DNA of 52,946 nucleotides from an uncultured Muribaculaceae bacterium (GTDB taxonomy: Bacteria > Bacteroidota > Bacteroidia > Bacteroidales > Muribaculaceae), in NCBI GenBank assembly GCA_944321715.1, contig CALUMJ010000011.1, positions 1-52,946 of the forward strand. The letters are read 5' to 3'. The first letter of the stretch is position 1. Each line of letters opens with the position of its first letter. The position numbers and the translations under genes are program-made. This document shows positions 17,183 through 25,569 of this stretch, one piece after another. The notes under the pieces are model-generated. The model was not told the origin of the DNA. It did no database searches and was given only the letters and a program-made list of their open reading frames with translations.

Positions 17183-17218
17183 CACCAGTTTTTCACAAGC
17201 CCTATATTAAACATAATT

Positions 17219-18157
17219 ATGAATTCTTTAACTCCATTCAAGGTTTTCTCGGGTACAAATTCAATGTACCTTGCTAAGGAAATCTGCCAAAACTTGGGCG
17301 TCGAGTTAGGCCAAATGAATATCCAACACTTTGCCGACGGTGAGTTTGAAGTGTCGTTTGAAGAGTCAATCCGTGGTTGCGAGGTTTACCTCATTCAATC
17401 GACATTTCCAAATAGCGACAATTTGATGGAGCTGCTCTTGATGGTAGATGCTGCCAAGCGAGCTTCGGCCAAGTCGATTATTGCAGTAGTGCCTTACTTT
17501 GGTTGGGCACGTCAGGACCGTAAGGATAAACCTCGCGTGTCGATTGCGTCGAAACTCGTTGCCGACTTGCTCAGCACTGCTGGGATTAACCGCCTTATTA
17601 CTATGGATTTGCATGCAGACCAGATTCAAGGCTTCTTTAATGTGCCTGTTGACCACTTGTATGCGTCGTCGTGCTTTATCCCTTACATTCAGTCGCTCAA
17701 GCTTGAGAATATGGTCATCGCATCGCCCGATGTGGGTGGAGCCAAGAGAGCCAACAATTATGCCAAGTATCTCAACGCTCCGTTGGTGTTATGCCACAAG
17801 CAACGCATCAAGGCCAATGTTGTGGAAAACATGACTATAATAGGTGACGTTAAAGACAAAGATGTAATATTGGTCGATGACATGGTTGACACAGCTGGTA
17901 CGATATGCCGTGCAGCCAATTTGATGAGGGAAAACGGGGCGCGCTCGGTTCGCGCATTGGCATCGCATGCCATCATGAGCGACCCTGCATCGCAGCGTGT
18001 AACTGATAGTGCATTGTGTGAAATGATATTTTCAAATAGCATTCCATTTAAGGGCAATTGTCCGAAAGTGACGATTTTGAGCATAGCAGGCTTATTTGCC
18101 GACACAATCAGCCGTGTACACGAAAATCGTTCAATCAGTTCGCAATACCTTTTGTAA
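17219..18157 (+). CDS. prs: Ribose-phosphate pyrophosphokinase
   Basis: 312 residues from the ATG at 17219. It makes PRPP from ribose 5-phosphate and ATP, feeding purine, pyrimidine, His, Trp and NAD synthesis. Visible signatures are the ATP loop region FGWARQDRKDKPR, the divalent-metal region TMDLHADQIQGFF and the PRPP-binding motif DVILVDDMVDTAGT. Length and motifs are normal and no signal is present. The gene is monocistronic: it has its own -7 element and a strong hairpin after the stop (18184-18220). Confidence 0.97.
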   Translation: MNSLTPFKVFSGTNSMYLAKEICQNLGVELGQMNIQHFADGEFEVSFEESIRGCEVYLIQSTFPNSDNLMELLLMVDAAKRASAKSIIAVVPYFGWARQDRKDKPRVSIASKLVADLLSTAGINRLITMDLHADQIQGFFNVPVDHLYASSCFIPYIQSLKLENMVIASPDVGGAKRANNYAKYLNAPLVLCHKQRIKANVVENMTIIGDVKDKDVILVDDMVDTAGTICRAANLMRENGARSVRALASHAIMSDPASQRVTDSALCEMIFSNSIPFKGNCPKVTILSIAGLFADTISRVHENRSISSQYLL

Positions 18158-18183
18158 CCGTTTAACACGCCACACATATTTAT

Positions 18184-18220
18184 CAGGAGCCGCCTTCGTT
18201 TATTACGGAGGAGGCTCCTG
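18184..18220 (+). terminator. Terminator after prs
   Basis: CAGGAGCC (18184-18191) pairs with GGCTCCTG (18213-18220), extended by a partly wobble-paired inner stem. A T-containing tract follows. It separates prs from the phosphate operon. Confidence 0.7.
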
Positions 18221-18344
18221 TGCTTTATATAATGACATGAAAAAATATTGTTGGGAGCCGTTTGAGATGAAGGTAGTTGTGGGTTGTTACGCCGATGTTT
18301 CACACATGTAACATCTTTGTTATATCTAAATGGTAGTGATGGTG

Positions 18345-18352
18345 TAACTTTG
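18345..18352 (+). promoter_or_regulatory. Probable -7 element of the pst operon
   Basis: TAACTTTG matches TAnnTTTG. A TTTG at 18316-18319 is 25 nt upstream, longer than usual, so activation by a phosphate regulator is conceivable. The predicted start lies near 18360, upstream of the ATG at 18391. No Pho-box-like site was recognised. Confidence 0.5.
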
Positions 18353-18390
18353 CAACGAGAAAAATGAAACCACAACTTACGTTACGCGAA

Positions 18391-19203
18391 ATGAATAAAA
18401 TTGTAATCTTGTCGGTCGCTCTATTGTGCGGCTTGCATACTTTGCAAGCGCAGCGCATAAAGGGAAGCGACACAGTGCTGCCATTGACGCAAACGTTGTC
18501 GGAGATTTATATGAATAACCACCCGGAAGCCACGATTACTGTAACAGGAGGTGGCAGCGGTGTGGGAATTTCGGCATTGCTCGACGGCACAACCGATATA
18601 GCCATGGCATCGCGCCGCATTAAGTTTAGTGAAAAAATGAAGCTCAAGCAGTCTAACCATGAACCTTGCGAGGTGGTGGTGGCCTATGACGCACTTGCAG
18701 TAATTGTCAATCCGGATAATCCGGTCAAGCAGCTTACTCGTGAACAACTCGAAGCTATATTCCGCGGAAAAATCACGAATTGGAAAGAAGTGGGAGGGGA
18801 AGATGCAAAAATAATAGTGTATTCTCGCGAAACATCATCGGGAACATACGAATTTTTCAAAGAAAGTGTATTGCATAACAAGAATTACATGAGTGGAGTG
18901 TTGTCGATGCCAGCAACTGGAGCTATCATACAATCGGTCAGCCAGACACGGGGTGCGATAGGTTATGTAGGGCTTGCTTATCTCAATCCGATGATTAAGG
19001 CTCTCGCTGTTTCATACGACGGTGGGAAGAATTACGTGTATCCGTCGGTGAAAAGTGCAGTGTCGAAAGAATACCCAGTAGTGCGTCCCCTGTATTACTA
19101 TTACGACAAGGCTAACGAAGCAACCGTAGCACCGTTTATCGAATATATCGAATCGCCTGAGGGGCAAGCCGAAACACTGAAAATAGGCTTTATTCCGAAA
19201 TAA
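18391..19203 (+). CDS. pstS: Phosphate ABC transporter substrate-binding protein
   Basis: 270 residues from the ATG at 18391. The upstream ATG at 18364 would put nine charged or polar residues before the signal peptide (MNKIVILSVALLCGLHTLQAQ). The mature protein has PstS phosphate-binding features: IKGSDTVLPL, VTGGGSGVGISALLDG, DIAMASRRI, SRETSSGTYEFF and TRGAIGYVG. It binds periplasmic phosphate and delivers it to PstC-PstA-PstB. The gene heads an operon with 13 nt to pstC, although the genes are in normal order. Confidence 0.95.
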   Translation: MNKIVILSVALLCGLHTLQAQRIKGSDTVLPLTQTLSEIYMNNHPEATITVTGGGSGVGISALLDGTTDIAMASRRIKFSEKMKLKQSNHEPCEVVVAYDALAVIVNPDNPVKQLTREQLEAIFRGKITNWKEVGGEDAKIIVYSRETSSGTYEFFKESVLHNKNYMSGVLSMPATGAIIQSVSQTRGAIGYVGLAYLNPMIKALAVSYDGGKNYVYPSVKSAVSKEYPVVRPLYYYYDKANEATVAPFIEYIESPEGQAETLKIGFIPK

Positions 19204-19216
19204 ATCAAAATAGAAT

Positions 19217-20410
19217 ATGAAAAAGTGGATTGACATAATAGCCAAGCGTATTTTCACAGTCAGCGGCTTTGTCACGAGTATTGTAATCGTGTTAATCATC
19301 GCATTCCTTTTTGCCGAAGCTGTGGGCTTGTTCAGCCAGCCAGTGATTGAGGAGGGATATGTACTTGCGCTAAACAAGAAAAACGAGGTCAAAAATCTCA
19401 GTGCCCTTGAAATTAAGAATATATTTGACGAGGAAATTGTCAACTGGGAAGAGGTCGGTGGTGGCGATGTGCCAATCAAGGTGTTCAGGCTCGAAGATTT
19501 GGACAAAATTTACACCGAAGCCGAGTTGGGCGATGAATACCAGTTTGCCGGTGACAAGATAGTGGAGCAGGTGAGCAGCGATGCGGGCATGGTGGCCTTT
19601 GTACCTGAAAGCCTCGTCGAAGGACGCACCGAGCTTAACTATATCAATGACAATACTATTCCAGTTGGCGATGTACTATTGGGAGTAGAATGGTATCCGA
19701 CAGCTACACCATCACCAATTTTCGGTATTCTGCCACTAATTAGCGGAACTATCTGGGTTAGCTTTTTTGCCATCTTGTTTGCGTTGCCTTTTGGCTTGGC
19801 TGTGTCGATATATCTTGCCGAAGTGGCCAATCCTCGGGTAAGCAAGATGCTCAAACCGGTCATAGAGTTGCTTAACGGAATCCCGTCGGTAGTGTATGGA
19901 TTCTTCGGATTGGCAGTGATAGTGCCTCTATTGCAACGGACATTTAATTTACCTGTTGGCGAGTCGGGGCTTGCCGGTAGTATAGTGCTTGCCATTATGG
20001 CATTACCAACTATTATTACTGTCGCCGAGGATGCCATGCGTAATTGTCCCCGTTCGATGCGCGAGGCGAGCCTTGCACTCGGAGCCACGCAATGGCAAAC
20101 CATATACAAGGTGGTGGTGCCATATTCAATCTCGGGCATTACATCGGGCGTAGTGCTTGGTATCGGACGCGCAATAGGTGAAACCATGGCTGTGCTTATG
20201 GTTACAGGTAATGCCGCAGTTATACCGACGAGCATACTTGAACCGTTGCGAACCATTCCGGCAACCATAGCTGCCGAGCTTGGCGAAGCTCCTGCCGGAG
20301 GTGCGCATTATCAGTCGCTCTTTTTGCTTGGCGTGATACTTTTCTTCATCACGCTTATAATTAACTCGTGTGTCGAGGTCGTGTCGGCACGCAATCGTCT
20401 AAAAAGATAA
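19217..20410 (+). CDS. pstC: Phosphate transport permease with a periplasmic PstS-like insert
   Basis: 397 residues, longer than E. coli PstC (about 319). After the first membrane segment (about 15-35) there is a soluble stretch (about 43-155) before the conserved permease core. It contains LSALEIKNIFDEEIVNWEEV, which parallels LTREQLEAIFRGKITNWKEV in the neighbouring PstS, and GMVAFVPESLVE, which parallels a later PstS strand. The C-terminal core has the permease EAA-type region (MREASLALGATQWQTIYKVV). The insert appears to be a partial binding-protein lobe. I recall it in other Bacteroidales PstC proteins; its function is not established. It pairs with PstA. Confidence 0.93.
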   Translation: MKKWIDIIAKRIFTVSGFVTSIVIVLIIAFLFAEAVGLFSQPVIEEGYVLALNKKNEVKNLSALEIKNIFDEEIVNWEEVGGGDVPIKVFRLEDLDKIYTEAELGDEYQFAGDKIVEQVSSDAGMVAFVPESLVEGRTELNYINDNTIPVGDVLLGVEWYPTATPSPIFGILPLISGTIWVSFFAILFALPFGLAVSIYLAEVANPRVSKMLKPVIELLNGIPSVVYGFFGLAVIVPLLQRTFNLPVGESGLAGSIVLAIMALPTIITVAEDAMRNCPRSMREASLALGATQWQTIYKVVVPYSISGITSGVVLGIGRAIGETMAVLMVTGNAAVIPTSILEPLRTIPATIAAELGEAPAGGAHYQSLFLLGVILFFITLIINSCVEVVSARNRLKR

Positions 20411-20422
20411 AATTTGTGCATC

Positions 20423-21307
20423 ATGGCAATAGAAATTAATCAGTCATATAACCGCCGTAAGCATGGCATGCAAAGCATTGCTTTCGGTATATTCAGAGCA
20501 TTAAGTTGTTGCATTGTGGTAATTCTTTTCTTGATTCTTGGATTCATTATTATTAAGGGAATCGGTGTAATCAATTGGGATTTTCTTACAATGCCGCCAA
20601 CCGATGGCATGACGGCCGGCGGGATTATGCCAGCCATTGTGGGAACATTTTGGCTCATGATAGGCAGTGCTGTGTTTGCATTTCCGGTTGGTGTGATGAG
20701 CGGCATATACATGAACGAATATGCGCCTAAAGGCAAAGTAGTCGCATTTATCCGTACAATGACCAATAACCTTGCTGGCATACCGTCGATAGTGTTTGGT
20801 CTTTTTGGTATGGCTTTCTTTGTAAATTATCTTGGTTTTGGCGATAGCATCGTTGCTGGGTCGCTTACGTTGGGATTACTTGCATTGCCTATTGTGATAC
20901 GTACTACCGAAGAGGCGTTCAAGGACATACCGAACAGTTACCGCGAGGGCAGTTTGGCGTTGGGCGCGACAAAAGCGCAGACTATATGGCACGTATTGCT
21001 GCCGATGGCAATGCCGCGTGTGATTACCGGGCTTATATTGTCGCTTGGACGTGTGTCTGGCGAAACAGCACCAATTCTTTTCACCTGTGCTGCTTACTTT
21101 CTGCCACGGTTGCCAGAGAGTATTTTCGACCAGTGCATGGCGTTACCTTACCATCTTTATGTGGTTGCGACAAGCGGTACCGACATTGAGGCTCAATTGC
21201 CGATTGCATACGGCACAGCTTTCGTGCTGATAGTGATAGTGTTGATAATGAATCTGCTTGCCAATGGCATACGCAAGCATTTTGAAAACAAATTGAAAAC
21301 GAAATAA
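20423..21307 (+). CDS. pstA: Phosphate transport permease
   Basis: 294 residues from the ATG at 20423 (MAIEINQSYNRRKHGMQ), 12 nt after pstC. Six membrane segments are evident, and the cytoplasmic coupling loop is SYREGSLALGATKAQTIWHVLLP, aligned with the corresponding PstC loop. It forms the transmembrane channel with PstC and docks with PstB. Sequence length and order in the operon are normal. The TTG at 20414 is a poorer start. No abnormality. Confidence 0.95.
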   Translation: MAIEINQSYNRRKHGMQSIAFGIFRALSCCIVVILFLILGFIIIKGIGVINWDFLTMPPTDGMTAGGIMPAIVGTFWLMIGSAVFAFPVGVMSGIYMNEYAPKGKVVAFIRTMTNNLAGIPSIVFGLFGMAFFVNYLGFGDSIVAGSLTLGLLALPIVIRTTEEAFKDIPNSYREGSLALGATKAQTIWHVLLPMAMPRVITGLILSLGRVSGETAPILFTCAAYFLPRLPESIFDQCMALPYHLYVVATSGTDIEAQLPIAYGTAFVLIVIVLIMNLLANGIRKHFENKLKTK

Positions 21308-21316
21308 TACCCATAT

Positions 21317-22069
21317 ATGGATAAAATTGAAGCTAAAAACGTTGACTTCTACTACGGCGATTTTCATGCGCTGAAAGGTATCAACATTACTATCCCCAAC
21401 AACCAAGTCGTAGCCTTCATTGGTCCGTCGGGGTGTGGCAAATCCACGTTTTTACGATTGTTCAACCGTATGAACGACCTTATTCCTGGTACCCGGCTTA
21501 CGGGAGAAATTATTATCGACGGGCAGAATATTTACGACAAGTCGGTCGATGTGGACCGTTTGCGCAGGAATGTCGGGATGGTATTCCAACGCCCCAATCC
21601 GTTCCCGAAGAGCATTTTTGAGAATGTGGCATACGGCTTGCGTGTAAATGGAATCAAGGACAAGGATTTCATTGCCGAACGTGTAGAAACGGCATTGAAA
21701 GGTGCTGCATTGTGGAACGAAGTCAAAGATAAACTTAAGGAATCGGCCTATGCCCTGTCGGGAGGGCAACAACAACGGTTGTGCATAGCCCGTGCCATGG
21801 CAGTGGAACCGTCGGTGCTGCTCATGGACGAACCAGCATCGGCACTCGACCCAATCTCGACAGCCAAGATAGAGGAGTTGATATGCGAGCTGAGCGAACA
21901 AACGACAGTAATCATCGTCACGCATAGTATGCAACAGGCCGCACGTGTGAGCAACAAGACGGCATTCTTCTACTTGGGAGAGATGGTGGAATATGACAAT
22001 ACTAAGAAAATTTTTACTCACCCGTCGAAAGAGGCCACGCAGAATTATATCACTGGCCGTTTCGGTTAA
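21317..22069 (+). CDS. pstB: Phosphate transport ATP-binding protein
   Basis: 250 residues. Walker [11 protein letters not shown]-loop region [14 protein letters not shown], signature LSGGQQQR, Walker [14 protein letters not shown] and switch His in [10 protein letters not shown] are all intact. The [10 protein letters not shown] segment is characteristic of PstB. It energises phosphate import through PstC-PstA. It is followed 18 nt later by phoU, as in other Pst operons. Confidence 0.97.
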   Translation: MDKIEAKNVDFYYGDFHALKGINITIPNNQVVAFIGPSGCGKSTFLRLFNRMNDLIPGTRLTGEIIIDGQNIYDKSVDVDRLRRNVGMVFQRPNPFPKSIFENVAYGLRVNGIKDKDFIAERVETALKGAALWNEVKDKLKESAYALSGGQQQRLCIARAMAVEPSVLLMDEPASALDPISTAKIEELICELSEQTTVIIVTHSMQQAARVSNKTAFFYLGEMVEYDNTKKIFTHPSKEATQNYITGRFG

Positions 22070-22087
22070 TTATAAAACTATCAAACA

Positions 22088-22789
22088 ATGGTAAAATTCG
22101 TAGAAAACGAACTTCAGGCTATACGCGACGAGGTAAATGACATGTGGAAGCTCGTTTACCAACAACTCAGTGACGCATGCAAGGCTGTGCTTAACGTTGA
22201 TTATTACCTTGTGGACCGTGTCGTGGCGCGCGAACGCCGTGTAAATGCATTTGAGTTGAAAATCGACAGCGACATAGAAGATTTCATAGCCCTATATAAC
22301 CCGGTGGCAGTGGATTTGCGCTTTTCGCTGGCGATGTTGAAGATAAACAATAATCTGGAACGTATCGGCGATTATGCCGATAGCATCGCACGGCTTGTGG
22401 TGCGCACTGAATTGAGCGATGCGCATAAACAACTCTTTGCGCAACTTAAGTTGCAAGAAACATTTGACGCTGTCTTGAAGATGTTGCGCACGACTTACGA
22501 TGCCTTGCAGAGTCAAGACATAGTTATGGCAAAGTCGGTTTTTGAAGATGATGATATGCTCGATGTGCTTAACCGCGAGGCAATCGATGTTTTGGCCGAG
22601 TATGCCAAGCAACATCCCGACAGTATCAAATTGTGCTTGGAATTGGCAGCCGTATTCCGCAAGTTGGAACGTGCTGGCGACCATATCAATAACCTGTCGG
22701 AGGAAACTGTGTTCTATATAGACGCAGAAGTCTTGAAGCATCGCAAGAATAAAGTGGATTCTACGTCTCAGACCGATAACGCCGAATAA
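22088..22789 (+). CDS. phoU: Phosphate uptake regulator
   Basis: 233 residues with two PhoU three-helix repeats (about 15-105 and 115-205). The signatures LRFSLAMLKINNNLERIGDYADSIA and LAAVFRKLERAGDHINNLSEE carry the acidic/Asn metal-binding positions typical of PhoU. It negatively controls Pst transport and Pho signalling. Last gene of the operon, followed by a strong intrinsic terminator at 22811. No Pho two-component genes lie beside it. Confidence 0.95.
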   Translation: MVKFVENELQAIRDEVNDMWKLVYQQLSDACKAVLNVDYYLVDRVVARERRVNAFELKIDSDIEDFIALYNPVAVDLRFSLAMLKINNNLERIGDYADSIARLVVRTELSDAHKQLFAQLKLQETFDAVLKMLRTTYDALQSQDIVMAKSVFEDDDMLDVLNREAIDVLAEYAKQHPDSIKLCLELAAVFRKLERAGDHINNLSEETVFYIDAEVLKHRKNKVDSTSQTDNAE

Positions 22790-22810
22790 TCCCAATAAAC
22801 TCAAATTATA

Positions 22811-22842
22811 AGCCCTGAATGTGGAAACACTCAGGGCTTTTT
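22811..22842 (+). terminator. Intrinsic terminator of the pst-phoU operon
   Basis: agccctga (22811-22818) pairs with tcagggct (22831-22838), with an inner GTG/CAC extension and a GAAA loop, followed by five T. It ends the phosphate operon just before the convergent SRPBCC gene. Confidence 0.9.
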
Positions 22843-22860
22843 ATGTGTTTTTGGCTGTTG

Positions 22861-23295
22861 TTATAGGCGGTCGTATGGCAGCATGGCAAGCATCTGTGCC
22901 ATCTTTTTCACCCCATCGCCCAATGGTTTTGCTGCCATAGCCCGCAGCATAATATTGAGCTCGATTTTAAATTCGACAAGCAGCTTTGTTTCGTTCTCTG
23001 CAGCTTTTTCGAGATTTATCTCGGCTTGGAATGGCAGAGGAAATGATGTGGCTGCCATTACAATTTTGGATGGTTGGACTTTTTCAACTATTTGCAAGAC
23101 AACTTTGCCCACAGGTGCAGTGTTGAATGCAATAGAGTCGCTTGTAAATTCCACTTCCGACATGCGTTGTTTCATATCGGCAGGAATGTTTTCATTGTTT
23201 ACAAGTGAGCGGAAGCATTCGGGATTAGACAACTTAGCAAAAACCGTGTCGATGTTGCAATACACGGTTTCTTCGTTACTCTTGTATGTGTCCAT
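22861..23295 (-). CDS. SRPBCC-like hypothetical protein
   Basis: 144 residues. The pattern DTVFAKLSNPECFRSLV near the N-terminus, followed by beta strands and the C-terminal helix GDGVKKMAQMLAMLPYDRL, resembles the START/polyketide cyclase (SRPBCC) fold, which binds hydrophobic ligands. No catalytic residues can be assigned. No signal peptide. It lies 18 nt downstream of pyrE on the same strand and is probably cotranscribed with it. Function unknown. Confidence 0.75.
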   Translation of the reverse strand: MDTYKSNEETVYCNIDTVFAKLSNPECFRSLVNNENIPADMKQRMSEVEFTSDSIAFNTAPVGKVVLQIVEKVQPSKIVMAATSFPLPFQAEINLEKAAENETKLLVEFKIELNIMLRAMAAKPLGDGVKKMAQMLAMLPYDRL

Positions 23296-23313
23296 TCTTA
23301 TTGTGGTAAGAAA

Positions 23314-23976
23314 TTATTCTACAGAAGTTTCTTCAGCCGATTTTGACGCAGTCCAGTTGGCAGGGTCACGTCGCCATTCTTTTAGAGTGTCCACATCGCT
23401 TTCTTTGATGTAATTGGTCTTCAATGCCACTTCAACCATTGCGTTATAATTGCTTATGGTGTGCAATTCTATTCCAGCCTCGCGGAATTTCTTGACCGAC
23501 ACAGGGAACTCGTATGTAAATATTGCTGCCATACCCACGACTTCACAGCCTACATTGCGAATGGCTTCACAAGCTTTCAGGCTGCTACCGCCCGTCGAAA
23601 TGAGGTCTTCAATCACCACGACGCGTTGTCCGGCTTTGAGGTTGCCCTCGATGAGATTTTCGAGTCCATGGTCTTTGGGGCTTGAACGGACATAGACATA
23701 AGGTAATCCAAGTGTGTCGGCGACTAAAGCTCCTTGTGCAATAGCACCAGTAGCGACGCCAGCAATTACGTCAACATTGCTAAACTTTTCGAGTATAATA
23801 CGGCAAAGTTCTACTTTTATGAAGTTGCGAATGTCGGGATATGAGAGAGTTTTGCGATTATCGGTATATATAGGTGAATTCCACCCCGAAGCCCAAGTGA
23901 ATGGGTTGTCGGGTTGCAGGATTATTGCACTTATGTTCAACAATTTCTCGGCTAAGATGTGATCTACTTTTTCCAT
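23314..23976 (-). CDS. pyrE: Orotate phosphoribosyltransferase
   Basis: 220 residues. It converts orotate and PRPP to OMP in pyrimidine synthesis. Signatures: FTWASGWNSPIYTDNRKTLSYP near the N-terminus and the PRPP-binding loop VVVIEDLISTGGSSLKACEAI. The length is normal. Its own -7 element (TACTTTTG, minus strand, 24032-24025) lies about 50 nt upstream. The gene for its PRPP supply (prs) is 6 kb away and in a separate unit. Confidence 0.95.
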   Translation of the reverse strand: MEKVDHILAEKLLNISAIILQPDNPFTWASGWNSPIYTDNRKTLSYPDIRNFIKVELCRIILEKFSNVDVIAGVATGAIAQGALVADTLGLPYVYVRSSPKDHGLENLIEGNLKAGQRVVVIEDLISTGGSSLKACEAIRNVGCEVVGMAAIFTYEFPVSVKKFREAGIELHTISNYNAMVEVALKTNYIKESDVDTLKEWRRDPANWTASKSAEETSVE

Positions 23977-24024
23977 TGCTTTGCAATATATTTAGTTAAT
24001 TGGTTCAACAATATTTGCATAGTG

Positions 24025-24032
24025 CAAAAGTA
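24025..24032 (-). promoter_or_regulatory. -7 element of the pyrE promoter
   Basis: On the minus strand TACTTTTG matches TAnnTTTG about 49 nt before the pyrE ATG (23976). A correctly spaced -33 TTTG was not seen. The remaining 140 bp to the next gene at 24176 are AT-rich with no recognised element. Confidence 0.5.
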
Positions 24033-24175
24033 CAATAATAATTGCATATTTCTGAATTATGTCAGCTATATTTTGCTTTAGTTTGTTTTTTGCGAGCAAA
24101 ATGGCAAAAATATTGCCATTATATTTTAGAATATGGAATAAATGTTGTATATTGCACTGAAATAATAAACGACAA

Positions 24176-24628
24176 ATGACAAAATTAAAAATAGGCGACG
24201 AATGGTGGACTGCACCAGCCGAAGGCGACGATGGAACGTTGGTGATGGTAACAGGGCGAGCCGGAGTTGATGCAGTGATAGAGTCGGGGCGATTTAACGA
24301 CCGCGTTGAGGTGACTTGGAAATATGCCTCGGAAGGAACGGGAGGAATGCCCGATGATGCCACCGCGCGGCTAATGGAGCAAGTTGACATGGCACTGCGG
24401 AAGGAGTTTGAACGTGATGCGGTGGCTGTGATGACAGGCATTTATACTGGCGGGGGAGAGCGCAACTGGGTGTTCTACGTCAGCAGTTTGCGGTCGTTTC
24501 AGTATCGTTTCAACCATGCTCTTGAAGCATTTGAGATGTTGCCGTTGACCATATACGCCGAGCATGACCCGCAATGGAACGAATACCGTGAAATGCGGAG
24601 CCAGACCGAAATCATGGATGGAGAATAA
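24176..24628 (+). CDS. DUF695-like protein
   Basis: 150 residues, rich in acidic residues. Conserved-looking blocks are WWTAPAEGDDGTL, WVFYVSSLRSFQYRFNHAL and IYAEHDPQWNEYR, typical of DUF695 proteins, whose function is unknown. No signal peptide or membrane segment. It is followed 68 nt later by a small membrane protein gene, possibly on the same transcript, which ends at the terminator at 24957. It is flanked by pyrE on the other strand. No catalytic role can be proposed. Confidence 0.75.
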   Translation: MTKLKIGDEWWTAPAEGDDGTLVMVTGRAGVDAVIESGRFNDRVEVTWKYASEGTGGMPDDATARLMEQVDMALRKEFERDAVAVMTGIYTGGGERNWVFYVSSLRSFQYRFNHALEAFEMLPLTIYAEHDPQWNEYREMRSQTEIMDGE

Positions 24629-24696
24629 ACTGGCATAGAGTTGCCAGGGCTGAGATAACTTGCACATATTGTCTAACCGTTAATTTACAGTGCATT

Positions 24697-24936
24697 ATGA
24701 ACCAACTGTGGCTGTGGATTGTTATCTCTATGGTAATAGGGATAATATCGGCGTTTGTTTTCACAAGTGCCGTCAATCGAATGGGAGAAGTGCCAGAAGA
24801 CACCACTGACAGTGCAGCCGGAATAAGCAAGTTGAGTAACATTGCATTGAATGTGGTGGTTTTCAGCATTCTGTCGTTTTTGGTAGTGTGGCTCATTATG
24901 GCTGTCATGCAGCGTGGCCCGTATGCCATCGTATGA
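24697..24936 (+). CDS. Small two-helix membrane protein
   Basis: 79 residues. Two hydrophobic segments (about 3-24 and 48-70) enclose a polar, acidic loop (VNRMGEVPEDTTDSA). It matches no family I recognise. Support for being real: a plausible start MNQLWLWIVISMV, membrane character throughout and a strong terminator 21 nt after its stop. It may be a subunit or regulator of a membrane complex; no function is proposed. Confidence 0.65.
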   Translation: MNQLWLWIVISMVIGIISAFVFTSAVNRMGEVPEDTTDSAAGISKLSNIALNVVVFSILSFLVVWLIMAVMQRGPYAIV

Positions 24937-24956
24937 CCGTCATGTGCTAAGACATC

Positions 24957-25005
24957 AATGGGAACCATGCGTGTGCATTCATGCACTCATGATTCCCATT
25001 TTTTT
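24957..25005 (+). terminator. Terminator after the small membrane protein gene
   Basis: aatgggaa (24957-24964) pairs with ttcccatt (24993-25000), with an inner extension around gtgtgca/tgcac, followed by seven T (24999-25005). Confidence 0.85.
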
Positions 25006-25026
25006 GTTTGTTGTCGCCAATGGCGA

Positions 25027-25542
25027 TTAGGATTCGTTGGCGTGCGTTTTTGTCCGGTAGGAAATTGAGATTTGCGAGTCACTGTCGATTTTTTCCACCA
25101 CTAAAGCCACGCGTTCCACATACCAGTCGTTTTCGAGCGTGTCGTTGACGTAAATTTCTTCGGTAAATTGCCACCCTTCGCGATAGGGGTTGTATATGAT
25201 TGTAAACTCACTTTCGCTGGTGTCGATAACGTAGGCAAACCGTGGCGAGGTTTTCACTATAAGCGAGTATTGCGTAAAATCTACTTCGCCATAGGAAGGA
25301 TAGGCTTGCAGGAATTCGTCGCCAACGTAATTGCGCACTTCATCGACCGAGTTCAGTACCACGGCTTCGTCGTCTGTGATAACGTCGGTGTCGATTAGCG
25401 TGTTGTTGTCGTTCAATACATAATAAACTGGCAATTGCCGTTCGATGTCGAGGTAACGTGCTATTACAGGGGCGTCGTCATCGTTGCATGCCGTCAGTGC
25501 TGCAAGCATAATTGCAGCCATTGCTATAATGTTGATTTTCAT
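25027..25542 (-). CDS. Lipoprotein of unknown function
   Basis: 171 residues. A clear lipoprotein signal ends at lipobox LTAC (about residues 16-19), followed by an Asp-rich NDDDAP segment that may act as a surface-export linker in Bacteroidetes lipoproteins. The remainder predicts mainly beta strands with no catalytic motif recognised. It lies 27 nt downstream of the PfkB kinase gene and is probably cotranscribed. No family recognised. Confidence 0.75.
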   Translation of the reverse strand: MKINIIAMAAIMLAALTACNDDDAPVIARYLDIERQLPVYYVLNDNNTLIDTDVITDDEAVVLNSVDEVRNYVGDEFLQAYPSYGEVDFTQYSLIVKTSPRFAYVIDTSESEFTIIYNPYREGWQFTEEIYVNDTLENDWYVERVALVVEKIDSDSQISISYRTKTHANES

Positions 25543-25569
25543 AAGTGGTTGTGTTTGTATGAATAATTC

